From an uncultured Variovorax sp. (GTDB lineage Bacteria; Pseudomonadota; Gammaproteobacteria; Burkholderiales; Burkholderiaceae), in contig CAMLCW010000029.1 of NCBI GenBank assembly GCA_946478645.1, forward strand, positions 1 through 24,083: a DNA stretch of 24,083 bases, written 5' to 3'. Under the pieces are notes generated by a model. The model was given only the letters and a program-made list of their open reading frames with translations, was not told the DNA's origin and did not search any database. Each line of letters starts with the position of its first letter. The first letter of the stretch is position 1. Below are positions 9,010-18,220 of this stretch, piece after piece. Both the position numbers and the translations under genes were made by a program.

Positions 9010-9827
9010 GGCGAGACTCCAAGAGCGAAGGTCATCGAGGCCCATGTGCTCTCCCAGTCTGCGGTCGATCGCACCGCATGTTGCAGGTGTACGGCGTAGA
9101 GCGTCCACAGACCAGACTGGTTGAGCGTCAGGCGGACCTCTCCGCCGGTGTCGGTTCTTCCCTCGACCATGGCTTCAGGCTTGTCCTTGGACAGCGCGGC
9201 AACGCGCACATTGGCGGCTGCATTGCCGCCCAACAGAAGCTTCACGCGAAACGGCGAGCCGATGCGATAGACCAGCGGATTGGTCAGCGGCACGAGTTCG
9301 AAGGGCAGACCAAGCGTGTGGTCGAAGCCGCTGGCGGTGCCGCCGACCACGACCAGCGTCTTCGCGGCGCGTGAAAAATTCTCGCGCGCACTGCGATGGG
9401 CAATGCCCTGGTCGAGACGGAATTGCAGGGCATCGTCAAGCGACTCCTCCCGCAGATAGCGCTGGAATTCCGGCCCGGGCAAGGTGATCTCGCTCGGCTG
9501 GGTCTGCATCACCACGATGGCAGCGCCAGGAGCGCGAGCCTCGAAGTGACCGACGGGCGTGCCGCCTTCGCGGCCACCCACGCGGCGGCTGCCTTGGGCG
9601 TCGATCACACGAAAATCGCTGACGAGCCCAGGCAGGCGTGGGGTGGATTCACCGGGCCAGCGGGCCCCGATGCGCAGATCAAGCGCAACACGCTCCCCGG
9701 GCGCCACGGCCGGTCCGAACGGCACCAGCCAGAAAGCGTGCGGCCAGGCGGCCAACGAAAGCAGCATCAGCGACGCCGCGAGGACGGCGCCCCTGGCGCG
9801 CCGGACCACAGGCGGTCGCACACTCAT
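9006..9827 (-). CDS. DUF4198-type exported protein, putative periplasmic metal-uptake component
   Basis: A 273-residue protein with a basic N-terminus and hydrophobic signal segment (residues about 10-28), followed by AWPHAFWLVPFGPAVAPGE. This resembles the HAFWLxP start of mature DUF4198 proteins, and the C-terminal DWESTWASMTFAL also matches that family. DUF4198 proteins are annotated as periplasmic components near cobalt and nickel transporters. The middle section appears to consist of beta-rich immunoglobulin-like stretches (FRVKLLLGGNAAANVRVAALSKD, EVRLTLNQSGLWTLYAVHL). It overlaps the neighbours on both sides by four bases (ATGA), so it is translated together with them. The histidine close to the expected cleavage site could bind metal. 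Family assignment is from memory of motifs and moderately sure. Confidence 0.75.
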   Translation of the reverse strand: MSVRPPVVRRARGAVLAASLMLLSLAAWPHAFWLVPFGPAVAPGERVALDLRIGARWPGESTPRLPGLVSDFRVIDAQGSRRVGGREGGTPVGHFEARAPGAAIVVMQTQPSEITLPGPEFQRYLREESLDDALQFRLDQGIAHRSARENFSRAAKTLVVVGGTASGFDHTLGLPFELVPLTNPLVYRIGSPFRVKLLLGGNAAANVRVAALSKDKPEAMVEGRTDTGGEVRLTLNQSGLWTLYAVHLQHAVRSTADWESTWASMTFALGVSP

Positions 9828-10900
9828 GTCGACAGGACGTAAGGGAACTTGTTGACGTTGTAGTTGCCGGGATCCTTCAGGTGCTGGCTGGTCGGCTTGC
9901 CGATGAGCAGTGTCAGCGTGGTCGACATGGCGTCGTCGGTGAGTTTTCGGCCATTGAGCTTTTCAGCCGTGAAGGACGCTTCGCTGCCTACCTCGTAGCG
10001 CAACACGTCCGGCAGCAGCAACTCGGTCGTCTTGTCGGCGTAGCTGAAGGCATCGGCGCGGCCACCTGCAAAGTGGGCCGAGCGTGCAATGCTGGCTTTG
10101 AAGAAGTTCTTGAATTCGCCCTGGGTATTCGGGCGCGAGGTGTTGTACGCGGTCTTGAGCGTGTCGTCGTCGAACAACATGGTGTGGGCGATCAGCGGCT
10201 TGGCCATGTATTGCACCTGTTGCCACTTGCTGCCCTGCCTTTGCGCCACGGTCGAGAACACCGCGATGTCCTTGCCCAGCATCTGGTTCGGCACCTCGAG
10301 CACGATGACCCCGCATTCGCGACCGAGAAAGATGTTGGTGCCCGAGGCCTTTTCCCATATCGAGGGGTCATAGCGGCCCTCCGCGATTTGCGCACGGTAG
10401 GCATGCAGGCCAGGCGAATTGCCGAAGAAGGGGTCTTTGGCACGCCCGATCCGGGCGCGGATGCCGCCGGCCAACTCGCCTTCCTTGTCGGGCGTGAGAT
10501 GGCCGATCGACTTGCCCTTGGCACCGATCGCGCCGTTGGGTTCGCCCGACCGTGTGCAGGCGACCTGCTTGCCGTCGTAGGCAAAGGTCCAGGTCATACC
10601 TTCTTTCAGGTCTTTGCTGGTGGCGCAGTGAATGTTGTAGAGCGCGTTGCGATTGAGCAGGTCGACACCTGGCTTGGGCAGGAAATTCACGGTGAGGATA
10701 AACACCGTGCGGTCACTGTCCGGCGAATTGAAGACGAACAGGTCGATCAAGCCAAGGGCTGGATCCTTGCGTGCGGCAACGGATTCGAAGTGATGGCTCG
10801 CCAGCGCGATGGTCGGCTGGACGGCGGCGCCTGCCGTGAGACCTGCTGCGATGAGCGCGCGGCGCCGATTGAAGCCCGATGGGCTCGTTGGATGTGTCAT
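9824..10900 (-). CDS. DUF4331-family protein with a Tat-type signal
   Basis: A 358-residue protein beginning MTHPTSPSGFNRRRALIAAG, a twin-arginine-like signal (R12-R14) that would be cleaved after ALA34, leaving SHHFES at the mature N-terminus. The mature part fits DUF4331: an N-terminal SHxxxS/P element, LIDLFVFNSPDSDRTVFILT, NFLPKPGV, ALYNIHC, then NGRKLTDDAMSTTLTLL and the terminal FPYV. The function of this family is unknown. The start at 10900 is preferred over an ATG at 10924 because AGGGAGAG lies 6-13 bases before it. Its stop overlaps the DUF4198 start as ATGA. It is the first gene of the three-gene operon. Two sampled 60-base stretches in it have 33-34 G/C, against 43 of 60 in leuC at 6241-6300, hinting at a separate origin. 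Confidence 0.85.
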   Translation of the reverse strand: MTHPTSPSGFNRRRALIAAGLTAGAAVQPTIALASHHFESVAARKDPALGLIDLFVFNSPDSDRTVFILTVNFLPKPGVDLLNRNALYNIHCATSKDLKEGMTWTFAYDGKQVACTRSGEPNGAIGAKGKSIGHLTPDKEGELAGGIRARIGRAKDPFFGNSPGLHAYRAQIAEGRYDPSIWEKASGTNIFLGRECGVIVLEVPNQMLGKDIAVFSTVAQRQGSKWQQVQYMAKPLIAHTMLFDDDTLKTAYNTSRPNTQGEFKNFFKASIARSAHFAGGRADAFSYADKTTELLLPDVLRYEVGSEASFTAEKLNGRKLTDDAMSTTLTLLIGKPTSQHLKDPGNYNVNKFPYVLST

Positions 10901-11075
10901 TTTTCTCTCCCTTGGAATAAGCAAGACGCTTCTGTGGACCGCGCCTGGTCACTTGCGCTTGCGTGACGCTCGAATGAATAGAGTCGAGGCAGTGGTCATC
11001 CTCTACCCGTCGGGCCTCAGCCAGGAAATTCACCGCCGTTTTCGCTACAATTGCGGTCCGTTCCATGATTTCCAT
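10713..11075 (-). CDS. Doubtful small reading frame upstream of the DUF4331 gene
   Basis: A frame starting MEIMERTAIVAKTAVNFLAE could encode up to 120 residues. Its ATG is preceded by GAGGAGGG at a spacing of about 8 bases, the strongest Shine-Dalgarno-like sequence of this region. The first 58 residues lie in the gap; the remainder overlaps the start of the DUF4331 gene in another frame and becomes an arginine-rich, shadow-like sequence. I recognise no family. It could be a leader peptide, a gene remnant cut when the cassette arrived, or chance. Confidence 0.2.
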   Translation of the reverse strand: MEIMERTAIVAKTAVNFLAEARRVEDDHCLDSIHSSVTQAQVTRRGPQKRLAYSKGEKNDTSNEPIGLQSAPRAHRSRSHGRRRRPADHRAGEPSLRIRCRTQGSSPWLDRPVRLQFAGQ

Positions 11076-11325
11076 CACACAAACCCTCCTCTCCACCCGG
11101 CCAGTCTGTGCCGCAGCGGGATCAGTGTGCACTCACGCGCAGGGTAGGACATTGGGCGACGAAATGACGGGATCAGACGCCTCGGGCGCAGGTCGGGCCA
11201 CGGCGCTGGTCCGCCCCACCACCAAAACGACGATCACCGGCTAAGCGCAGCCCGTTTCGTCGTGCCCGCCCGGCCCTGACGAGCCGGGGCAAAAGAACTT
11301 CACTTTCTTGATAAGGCACAACGAA
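10901..11325. other. 425-base gap between the DUF4331 gene and asd
   Basis: This divergent gap should hold the promoters of both the minus-strand metal cassette and asd. I see no tRNA and no riboswitch I can name. A TACAAT at 11045-11050 (+ strand) has no acceptable -35. Close to asd there is a hairpin CCCGGC (11269-11274) / GCCGGG (11283-11288) and a looser pair ACGACGA (11227-11233) / TCGTCGT (11257-11263). The 3' end, AAGGCACAACGAA, gives asd its ribosome binding site. Base composition near 10960-11080 is less GC-rich than in the neighbouring + strand genes. Confidence 0.5.
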
Positions 11326-12468
11326 ATGGCGAACGCAAATCAACCCCTGGTCGGCCTCGTAGGCTGGCGCGGCATGGTCGGCTCGGTCCTGATGGATCGC
11401 ATGCAGGCCGAAGGCGACTTCGGGCTCATCGAGCCGGTCTTCTTCTCCACCTCGAACGTCGGCGGCAAGGCCCCGGCCATGGCGAAGAACGAGACCGCGC
11501 TCAAGGATGCGAACGACATCGAGGCACTCAGGAAGTGCGACATCGTCATCACCTGCCAGGGCGGCGACTACACCTCCGAGGTGTTTCCCAAGCTGCGCGC
11601 GGCGGGCTGGAGCGGCCACTGGATCGATGCGGCTTCCACGCTGCGCATGAACGACGACGCGGTGATCGTCCTCGACCCGGTCAACCTGCCGGTGATCCAG
11701 AACGCGCTCGCCAAGGGCGGCAAGAACTGGATCGGCGGCAACTGCACCGTGAGCTGCATGCTGATGGGCGTGGGCGCGCTCTACAAGGCCGGGCTGGTCG
11801 AGTGGATGACCAGCATGACCTATCAGGCGGCTTCGGGCGGCGGCGCACAGCACATGCGCGAGCTGCTGACGCAGTTCGGCACGCTGAATGCCGAGGTACG
11901 CGCGCTGCTGGACGATCCCAAGTCGGCCATTCTCGAGATCGACCGCAAGGTGCTGCACCGCCAGCAGAACCTCAGCGCCGCCGAAACGGCGAACTTCGGC
12001 GCGCCACTGGGCGGCTCGCTGATCCCCTGGATCGACAAGGACCTGGGCGACGGCGTCTCGAAGGAAGAATGGAAGGCCGGCGCGGAGACCAACAAGATCC
12101 TGGGCCAGGGCGCGGGCTTCGGCACGGCAGCGACCCCGGTCGACGGCTTCTGCGTGCGCGTGGGTGCCATGCGCTGCCACAGCCAGGCGCTGACCTTCAA
12201 GCTCAAGAAGGACGTGCCGGTGGCGGACATCGAGGCGCTCATCGCCTCCGACAACGCCTGGGCCAAGGTGGTGCCGAACACCCGCGAAGCCACGCTCGCG
12301 GCGCTGACCCCCGTGGCCGTGACCGGCACCATGGACATCCCGGTGGGCCGCATCCGCAAGCTCGCGATGGGTCCCGAATACGTCGGCGCCTTCACGATCG
12401 GCGACCAGTTGCTGTGGGGCGCCGCCGAGCCGCTGCGCCGCATGCTGCGCATCCTGCTCGAGGCTTGA
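11326..12468 (+). CDS. asd: Aspartate-semialdehyde dehydrogenase
   Basis: Asd, 380 residues, reduces aspartyl phosphate to aspartate semialdehyde with NADPH, at the branch leading to lysine/diaminopimelate, threonine and methionine. The N-terminal [15 protein letters not shown] is the NADP-binding loop. C140 in [11 protein letters not shown] is the catalytic nucleophile and H285 in RCHSQALT is the catalytic histidine. Length and motifs match the Gram-negative form. The ATG at 11326 is chosen over an upstream TTG because homologues begin at about this residue and AAGG lies 9 bases before it. An extra cysteine, C144, is close to the active site. It is followed by a 168-base gap before fimV. Confidence 0.96.
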   Translation: MANANQPLVGLVGWRGMVGSVLMDRMQAEGDFGLIEPVFFSTSNVGGKAPAMAKNETALKDANDIEALRKCDIVITCQGGDYTSEVFPKLRAAGWSGHWIDAASTLRMNDDAVIVLDPVNLPVIQNALAKGGKNWIGGNCTVSCMLMGVGALYKAGLVEWMTSMTYQAASGGGAQHMRELLTQFGTLNAEVRALLDDPKSAILEIDRKVLHRQQNLSAAETANFGAPLGGSLIPWIDKDLGDGVSKEEWKAGAETNKILGQGAGFGTAATPVDGFCVRVGAMRCHSQALTFKLKKDVPVADIEALIASDNAWAKVVPNTREATLAALTPVAVTGTMDIPVGRIRKLAMGPEYVGAFTIGDQLLWGAAEPLRRMLRILLEA

Positions 12469-12500
12469 TGGGGGATCGCGGGCTCAGCCGATGCCCAAGG

Positions 12501-12608
12501 TGTTGCGAAACAGCAACATCGAACGCATGCGTAAGTATGCGCGCACTGGGTAGACAGGGCGCGGCGCCTTGTCAGTCCCCAGGCTTGGTGCTAACGTCCT
12601 CTTACAAT
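12501..12608 (+). promoter_or_regulatory. Palindromes and -10-like element before fimV
   Basis: The asd-fimV gap holds an inverted repeat TGTTGC (12501-12506) / GCAACA (12513-12518), a perfect 10-base palindrome ACGCATGCGT (12523-12532) and a TACAAT (12603-12608) that could be a -10 box 29 bases before the fimV ATG. No -35 with normal spacing is visible. fimV probably has its own promoter here, since asd and fimV are not tightly linked, but the evidence is weak. Confidence 0.35.
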
Positions 12609-12636
12609 TTCCGGGCCTGAGCCGCCCCCTATCAGC

Positions 12637-15357
12637 ATGACAAGACATCTGTTGCCCGCGGCCCGCCCATCGGCCGTTCGCCCTTCTCCGGCCCTGCATG
12701 GCCTGCGTCTCTCGGTGCTCGGCGCCGCTGCCGCCCTGGTCCTCGGCCTGGGGAGCGGCGACGCCAGCGCCTTTGCACTGGGACAGTTGAAGGTGCAGTC
12801 GGCCCTGGGCGAACCGCTGCGCGCCGAGGTCGAGGTCACGGAAATGGCCGCCGCGGAGGCCGAAAGCCTGAGGATCGGGGTTGCCAGCGCCGAGGCATTC
12901 AAGAATGCCGGTGTGCCCTACAACGCGGCGCTCAGCGACATCAAGGCCACGCTGCAGCGGCGTGCCGGAGGCCAGTATGTCGTGCGGCTGACCGGCAGCC
13001 GGCCGCTCAACGATCCGTTCATCGACCTGCTGCTCGAAGCCAATGGCGCCTCGGGCCGGATCGTGCGCGACTACACCGTGCTGCTCGACCCGCCGAGGAT
13101 CCGCCAGGCAGCACCCGCGGCACCGCCCGTTGCCGCGCCGGTGCCGCCCCAGGTCCGCGCGCCCGTGGAGCGCCCCGAGGTGCTGGCCGCACGCGTGCGC
13201 CGCGAGCGCGCACCCGCCGCAACCGCACCGGCGGCAATCGCCACGCCACCCGCCGCCGCACCGCAGCCCGCAGCGGCAGCCGCCGCGCCCCGGGCGGCGG
13301 AAAGCAGCGGGCAGCTCACCGTCCAGCGCGGCGATACCGCCGGCCGGATCGCCGCGGCCCACAAGCCTGCCGACGTTTCGCTCGACCAGATGCTCGTCGC
13401 GCTGCTGCGGGCCAATCCCGACGCCTTCATCGGCGGCAACGTCAACCGCATGAAAGCCGGCGCGGTGCTCGACCTGCCGAGCGCCGCCGAGGCGGGTGCG
13501 ACGCCGGCCGCCGAGGCGCGGCGCACCATCGTGGCGCAAAGCCGCGACTTCGGCGCCTACCGGCAGCGCCTGGCCGAGAACGCGCCCACCACGAACGTCG
13601 CCGCGGCCGATCGCAGCGCATCGGGCCGGCTGCAGGCCAATGTCGAAGACCGCAATGCGGCAGCGAGCGCGCCCGACAAGCTGACCATCACCCAGAACAG
13701 CGCTGCCGCCCGCGCAGCCGAAGAGAAGGTCGCCCAGGCGCGGCAGGCGCAGGAAAACAGCAACCGCGTCGCGGAACTCTCCAAGAACATCGAGGAACTG
13801 GCCCGGCTGAAGGCCGCCACCGGCTCGGTGGCGCCCGCCGCGGGGGCGGCGGCCGCTGCAGGATCGGCCGCAGCACCTGCAGCGCCCGGCATCCCGGTCC
13901 CCAACCCCGGCGTGACCGCGCCGGCCCCTGCCGCAGCGCCCGGCGCACCGGCCACCGCCGCACCCGACGCCGCAGCAGGCACGGCAACGAACACGGCCGA
14001 AACGACCCCGGGCGCGCCCGCTGCGGCAGCCAGTGCCGCGGCCCCCGCACCGGTCGCAGCGCCCAAGCCGGTCGTCCAGGCCGCTCCCCCGCCGCCGCCG
14101 CCCGAACGCGGCTTCTTCGAAGAGTTGATGGACAACCCGCTGATGCTCGCGGGCGCCGCGCTGGTCGCGCTGCTCATCGGCTTCCTGCTCTATCGCGTGC
14201 TGGGCCGCCGGCGCGAGGAAATGAGCGAGAGCGTGTTCCTCGAAAGCCGCATTCCGAAGGATTCGTTCTTCGGCGCCAGCGGCGGCGAATCGGTCGACAC
14301 CAAGCAGCGCGGCGACTCCACCGTCTCGTCGCTGTCGTACTCGCCGAGCCAGCTCGATGCCGGCGACGTGGACCCGGTGGCCGAAGCCGATGTCTATCTC
14401 GCCTATGGCCGCGACCTGCAGGCCGAGGAAATCCTGCGCGAGGCGCTGCGCGTGAACCCCGAGCGCACGGCGATCCACCTCAAGCTGCTCGAGATCCACG
14501 CCAAGCGCCGCGACGTGCGGGCCTACGAAGGCCTGGCCACCGAAGTGCACAAGCTCACCCATGGCGCCGGCCCCGACTGGGTCCGTGTGGTCGACATGGG
14601 CAAGGACCTCGATCCGGGCAATCCGCTCTACGAATCGGGCAGCAGCCCGGCGCGCGGCGTGAGCCCGGCCGAGAGCGCGGCGTTCGCCGGCGCGCTGGCC
14701 GCGGCTGCAGCAGCCAAGCCGGCCACACCTGTCCCGGCGCCGACGCCTGCCCCTGCGCCCGCCGTGTCGGCCGCGCCGGCCTTCGTGCCCTCGGTCGCAC
14801 CGCTGGACTTCGACCTCGACCTGAGCCAGCCCGCAGCCCTCTCCCCTGCGCCTGCGCCCGCACCGGTCAGTGCCAACCTGCCCAAGACCGCCTATGCGGC
14901 CCCGACGCCGGTTGCGCCGCTCGCCACCGCGCAGCCGCCCATCGCGCCGGCCGACATGGAAAACGACTTCGACACCGCGCCCGGCGCGCTGGCGCCGATC
15001 ACCGGCCCGGGCGCGCTCGGCGAGGGGAATTCCGATACGCGTCCTGTGGGCCTGCGCAGCGCCCTTCCGGCCGACTCGGGCTTCATCGAATTCGACATGA
15101 GCGCGCTGGCGGGCCTTCCGGCCCGTCCGGCGGCCGGCAGCGGCAACAACGCCGCCCCCGAGGCAACGCTGCGTGCCGCGCCGAGCCTGGACGAGGACGA
15201 CGAAGACAGCCCGCATGCCGTCAAGCTGTCGCTGGCGCGCGAACTGCAGGCGATCGGCGATGTCGAAGGCGCCCGTTCGCTGGTCGAGGAAGTCGAAGCC
15301 GAAAGCGCCGGCGACCTTCAGGCCCAGGCCCGGCAGCTGCTCGCCGAGTTGCGCTGA
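12637..15357 (+). CDS. fimV: FimV/HubP-type inner-membrane polarity protein
   Basis: A 906-residue FimV homologue. A signal peptide ends near GDASA45. The FimV N-terminal domain runs from [22 protein letters not shown] to about residue 155. A LysM-like peptidoglycan-binding domain is at about 225-282 ([16 protein letters not shown]...). A coiled-coil stretch ([20 protein letters not shown]) lies at about 360-394 and an Ala/Pro-rich linker at 395-490. A single membrane segment (about 502-521) is followed by RRREE. A TPR-like cytoplasmic region starts near 577 ([20 protein letters not shown]), and the short conserved FimV C-terminal domain is at 858-906. In Pseudomonas, FimV supports type IV pili and polar organisation. 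Its place between asd and truA is conserved in betaproteobacteria. Confidence 0.93.
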   Translation: MTRHLLPAARPSAVRPSPALHGLRLSVLGAAAALVLGLGSGDASAFALGQLKVQSALGEPLRAEVEVTEMAAAEAESLRIGVASAEAFKNAGVPYNAALSDIKATLQRRAGGQYVVRLTGSRPLNDPFIDLLLEANGASGRIVRDYTVLLDPPRIRQAAPAAPPVAAPVPPQVRAPVERPEVLAARVRRERAPAATAPAAIATPPAAAPQPAAAAAAPRAAESSGQLTVQRGDTAGRIAAAHKPADVSLDQMLVALLRANPDAFIGGNVNRMKAGAVLDLPSAAEAGATPAAEARRTIVAQSRDFGAYRQRLAENAPTTNVAAADRSASGRLQANVEDRNAAASAPDKLTITQNSAAARAAEEKVAQARQAQENSNRVAELSKNIEELARLKAATGSVAPAAGAAAAAGSAAAPAAPGIPVPNPGVTAPAPAAAPGAPATAAPDAAAGTATNTAETTPGAPAAAASAAAPAPVAAPKPVVQAAPPPPPPERGFFEELMDNPLMLAGAALVALLIGFLLYRVLGRRREEMSESVFLESRIPKDSFFGASGGESVDTKQRGDSTVSSLSYSPSQLDAGDVDPVAEADVYLAYGRDLQAEEILREALRVNPERTAIHLKLLEIHAKRRDVRAYEGLATEVHKLTHGAGPDWVRVVDMGKDLDPGNPLYESGSSPARGVSPAESAAFAGALAAAAAAKPATPVPAPTPAPAPAVSAAPAFVPSVAPLDFDLDLSQPAALSPAPAPAPVSANLPKTAYAAPTPVAPLATAQPPIAPADMENDFDTAPGALAPITGPGALGEGNSDTRPVGLRSALPADSGFIEFDMSALAGLPARPAAGSGNNAAPEATLRAAPSLDEDDEDSPHAVKLSLARELQAIGDVEGARSLVEEVEAESAGDLQAQARQLLAELR

Positions 15358-15389
15358 GCCGCCGGCCGCCTTGTTTTTTTCCTGAATTC

Positions 15390-16202
15390 GTGAGGCTCGC
15401 GCTCGGCATCCGCTACAACGGCCAGGCGTACGAGGGCTGGCAGAGCCAGCGCTCGGGCCGCACCGTGCAGGACAAGCTGGAAGCCGCGCTGGCCAAATTC
15501 GCAGCGCAGCGCATCGGCACGCTGTGTGCCGGCCGCACCGACGCCGGCGTGCACGGGCTGATGCAGGTGGTGCACTTCGACACCGACATCGTGCGCGAGC
15601 CCTTTTCATGGGTGCGCGGCACCAATCGGTTCCTGCCCGCCGACATTGCCGTGCAATGGGCGCAGCCGGTGCCCGACGAATTCCATTGCCGCGCCAGCGC
15701 CGTGGCGCGCCGCTACCTTTACGTGCTTTCGCAGTCGCCGGTGCGCCCGAGCCTGGACGCGGGGCGCGTCGGCTGGTCGATGCAGCCGCTCGACGGCGAT
15801 GCGATGAAGCGCGCCGCGGCGCTGCTGCTGGGGCGGCACGACTTCAGCTCGTTCCGCGCCTCGGCCTGCCAGGCGCGCTCGCCGGTCAAGGACCTGCGGC
15901 GCATCGACATCACGCGCCGCGGCGACGGTGAGCGCTGCCGCTGGCACTTCGAGTTCGAGGCCGACGCCTTCCTGCACCACATGATCCGCAACCTGATGGG
16001 CTGCCTCGTGCGCGTAGGCCGCGGCGACGAGCGGCCCGAGTGGATCACCGAGGTGCTCGAGGCGCGTAGCCGCAAGGTTGCAGCGCCCACCTTTTCCGCC
16101 GACGGGCTGTATTTCGTCGGGCCGTTGTACGACGCCCGGTGGGGTCTGCCGGCCGAAGCCACGCAGCAGGGCGGCGGCACTGCCTATGATGGCCCCCCAT
16201 GA
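15390..16202 (+). CDS. truA: tRNA pseudouridine(38-40) synthase
   Basis: TruA, 270 residues, isomerises uridines 38-40 in the anticodon stem-loop of tRNAs. The catalytic aspartate is D51 in [11 protein letters not shown], the family's invariant motif. Other landmarks are the N-terminal [30 protein letters not shown] and [17 protein letters not shown]. The start is GTG at 15390, 32 bases after fimV, placed by homology to the usual N-terminus. It has no clear Shine-Dalgarno sequence, only a T-rich stretch (seven T at 15374-15380), so translation could be weak. The final 25 residues ([12 protein letters not shown]) are low-complexity. Its TGA stop overlaps the trpF ATG as ATGA, linking it to the trp genes. 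Confidence 0.95.
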   Translation: MRLALGIRYNGQAYEGWQSQRSGRTVQDKLEAALAKFAAQRIGTLCAGRTDAGVHGLMQVVHFDTDIVREPFSWVRGTNRFLPADIAVQWAQPVPDEFHCRASAVARRYLYVLSQSPVRPSLDAGRVGWSMQPLDGDAMKRAAALLLGRHDFSSFRASACQARSPVKDLRRIDITRRGDGERCRWHFEFEADAFLHHMIRNLMGCLVRVGRGDERPEWITEVLEARSRKVAAPTFSADGLYFVGPLYDARWGLPAEATQQGGGTAYDGPP

Positions 16203-16894
16203 GCGCACCCCGCACCCGCATCAAGATCTGTGGCCTCACGCGTGAGGCCGACGTCGATGCCGCGGTCGAGGCCGGCGCCGACGCCGTGGGCTTCGTGCTC
16301 TATGCCGCGAGCCCGCGCGCCGTCACGGCCGAGCGCGCGGCCGAACTGGCATCGCGGCTGCCGCCGTTCGTGACGCCGGTGCTGCTGTTCGTCAACGAGG
16401 CGGCGCCCAGGGTGGTCGAATCGCTCACGCGCGTGAACGGCGCCATCGCGCAGTTCCACGGCGACGAGACCCCTTTGCAGTGCGACGAAGCCACGGGAAA
16501 TGGACGCTTTCGCTACATGCGCGCGGCCCGCATTCCCATCGGGCCCGCCGGTGCGGGCTTCGACCTCGTAAAATACGCGTCCGATTACTCCCACGCCCAG
16601 GCCATCCTGCTCGACGCGCACGTCGAAGGTTATGGCGGAGGCGGCAAGGCATTCGATTGGTCACTTCTTCCACCCGCCGTCGACGCTCACCTCGTCTTGA
16701 GTGGTGGGCTCACACCTGCAAACGTGAGCGATGGCATTCGCATCCTGCGGACGCGCTGCAAGTCGCTGTCCGTTGATGTGAGCTCGGGCGTCGAGGTCGA
16801 CGGCCCGGGCAACAAGGGCCTGAAGGACGCCGCCAAGATCCGGCAATTCGTCGCAGCCGCCAGGCCGGCCGACACGTCCTTCTCCTCCAGTTAG
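16199..16894 (+). CDS. trpF: Phosphoribosylanthranilate isomerase
   Basis: TrpF, 231 residues, carries out the Amadori rearrangement of phosphoribosylanthranilate in tryptophan synthesis. The general base is C11 in IKICGLT and the general acid D139 in [19 protein letters not shown]; both are in their expected strands of the TIM barrel. QFHGDE (residues 85-90) and the C-terminal phosphate-binding [10 protein letters not shown] and DVSSGVE segments are also present. The ATG overlaps the truA stop by four bases, so it is translated by coupling. The tail beyond about residue 220 ([10 protein letters not shown]) is likely disordered. trpB follows after a 48-base gap that contains a perfect palindrome. 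Confidence 0.97.
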   Translation: MSAPRTRIKICGLTREADVDAAVEAGADAVGFVLYAASPRAVTAERAAELASRLPPFVTPVLLFVNEAAPRVVESLTRVNGAIAQFHGDETPLQCDEATGNGRFRYMRAARIPIGPAGAGFDLVKYASDYSHAQAILLDAHVEGYGGGGKAFDWSLLPPAVDAHLVLSGGLTPANVSDGIRILRTRCKSLSVDVSSGVEVDGPGNKGLKDAAKIRQFVAAARPADTSFSSS

Positions 16895-16903
16895 CCGCCG
16901 CTT

Positions 16904-16919
16904 CCCGATCGCGATCGGG
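16904..16919. repeat. 16-base perfect palindrome between trpF and trpB
   Basis: The sequence CCCGATCGCGATCGGG equals its own reverse complement. It lies 9 bases after the trpF stop and 23 bases before the trpB start. As DNA it could be a protein-binding site; as RNA its halves would pair only if the centre opened as a loop. No T run follows, so it is not an ordinary terminator. Function unknown. Confidence 0.85.
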
Positions 16920-16942
16920 CCGCGGCCCACCGATCGAGAACC

Positions 16943-18220
16943 ATGCAAAGCAACTACCAGCAACCCGATGCCAGCGGCCATTTCGGCCGTTACGGCGGCA
17001 CCTTCGCGAGCGAAACGCTCACCCACGCGATCAACGAACTGCGCGACGCCTATGCCCAGTGCAAGGGCGATCCGGCTTTTCTCGCGGAATTCCACTACGA
17101 ACTCAAGCATTTCGTCGGTCGGCCCTCGCCCATCTACCACGCGGCGCGCGCGAGCCGCGAAATGGGCGGCGCCCAGATCTACCTGAAGCGCGAAGACCTC
17201 AACCACACCGGCGCGCACAAGATCAACAACGTGATCGGCCAGGCAATGCTCGCGCGCCGCATGGGCAAACCCCGCGTGATCGCCGAAACCGGCGCCGGCC
17301 AGCACGGCGTGGCCACGGCCACCATCTGCGCGCGCTACGGGCTCGAATGCGTGGTCTACATGGGCAGCCAGGACGTGAAGCGCCAGAGCCCGAACGTCTA
17401 CCGCATGAACCTGCTCGGCGCCACCGTGGTGCCGGTCGAGTCGGGCAGCCAGACGCTGAAGGACGCGCTCAACGAGGCGATGCGCGACTGGGTCACGAAC
17501 GTGGAGAACACCTTCTACATCATCGGCACGGTGGCGGGCCCGCACCCCTATCCGACGATGGTGCGCGACTTCCAGAGCGTGATCGGCACCGAGTGCATCG
17601 AGCAGATGCCCGCCATGCTGGCGGCGCAGGGCATCACCGGCGAAGCCGAGGGCCGGCAACCCGACGTGGTGATCGCCTGCGTGGGCGGCGGCAGCAATGC
17701 CATCGGCATCTTCCATCCGTACATCCCGTTCGCGGGCACGCGGCTCATCGGCGTGGAAGCCGCCGGCGAGGGCCTCGACAGCGGCAAGCATGCGGCATCG
17801 ATCCTGCGCGGCAGCCCGGGCGTGCTGCACGGCAACCGCACCTACCTGCTGCAGAACGAGGACGGCCAGGTCACCGAGACGCACAGCATCAGCGCGGGCC
17901 TCGACTACCCGGGTGTGGGCCCCGAGCATGCGCACCTGGCCGACATCGGCCGTGCCGAATACGTGGGCATCACCGACACGGAAGCGCTCGAGGCCTTCCA
18001 CTACCTGTGCCGCACCGAAGGCATCATTCCCGCGCTCGAATCGAGCCACGCGGTGGCGCACGCGCTCAAGCTCGCCAAGACCATGCGGCCCGACCAGTCG
18101 ATCCTGGTGAACCTCTCGGGGCGCGGCGACAAGGACATCGGCACCGTGGCCGATCTGTCGGGCGTCGATTTCTACGACCGGCCCTCGATGCGCGGGCTGA
18201 GCGTGAAGGGGGGCAAGTGA
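16943..18220 (+). CDS. trpB: Tryptophan synthase beta chain
   Basis: TrpB, 425 residues, joins indole and serine to make tryptophan using pyridoxal phosphate. The cofactor lysine is K93 in HTGAHKINN, the catalytic glutamate E115 in AETGAGQHG, and the phosphate-binding loop GGGSNAIG starts at residue 248. The N-terminal [12 protein letters not shown] and the C-terminal LSGRGDKD are standard. Indole is passed from TrpA through an intersubunit tunnel. The ATG is preceded by GATCGAGAA. The stop and the trpA start share one base (TGATG), giving coupled and likely equimolar synthesis of the two chains. No leader peptide or attenuator is visible in this part of the pathway. Confidence 0.98.
   Translation: MQSNYQQPDASGHFGRYGGTFASETLTHAINELRDAYAQCKGDPAFLAEFHYELKHFVGRPSPIYHAARASREMGGAQIYLKREDLNHTGAHKINNVIGQAMLARRMGKPRVIAETGAGQHGVATATICARYGLECVVYMGSQDVKRQSPNVYRMNLLGATVVPVESGSQTLKDALNEAMRDWVTNVENTFYIIGTVAGPHPYPTMVRDFQSVIGTECIEQMPAMLAAQGITGEAEGRQPDVVIACVGGGSNAIGIFHPYIPFAGTRLIGVEAAGEGLDSGKHAASILRGSPGVLHGNRTYLLQNEDGQVTETHSISAGLDYPGVGPEHAHLADIGRAEYVGITDTEALEAFHYLCRTEGIIPALESSHAVAHALKLAKTMRPDQSILVNLSGRGDKDIGTVADLSGVDFYDRPSMRGLSVKGGK

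Noticed and set aside
8407..9842. Plus-strand frames opposite the HupE and DUF4198 genes
   Set aside because: They show no motif, whereas the minus-strand frames carry signal peptides, conserved His motifs and ATGA overlaps.
11045..11050. TACAAT as a promoter for asd
   Set aside because: No -35 element lies 16-18 bases upstream, and it is about 280 bases from asd.
10901..11325. A metal- or cobalamin-sensing riboswitch before the cassette or a lysine riboswitch before asd
   Set aside because: I could not find the conserved boxes of any riboswitch class I know; only short, weak hairpins are present.
13800..14110. Ala/Pro-rich repeats within fimV as a possible DNA repeat array
   Set aside because: It is ordinary low-complexity linker coding with no fixed repeat unit, normal for FimV proteins.
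12484..15609. A 1041-residue open frame on the minus strand opposite fimV
   Set aside because: It is rich in Arg, Gly, Cys and His with no family motif, and mirrors the codon bias of fimV. Real FimV domains are on the + strand.
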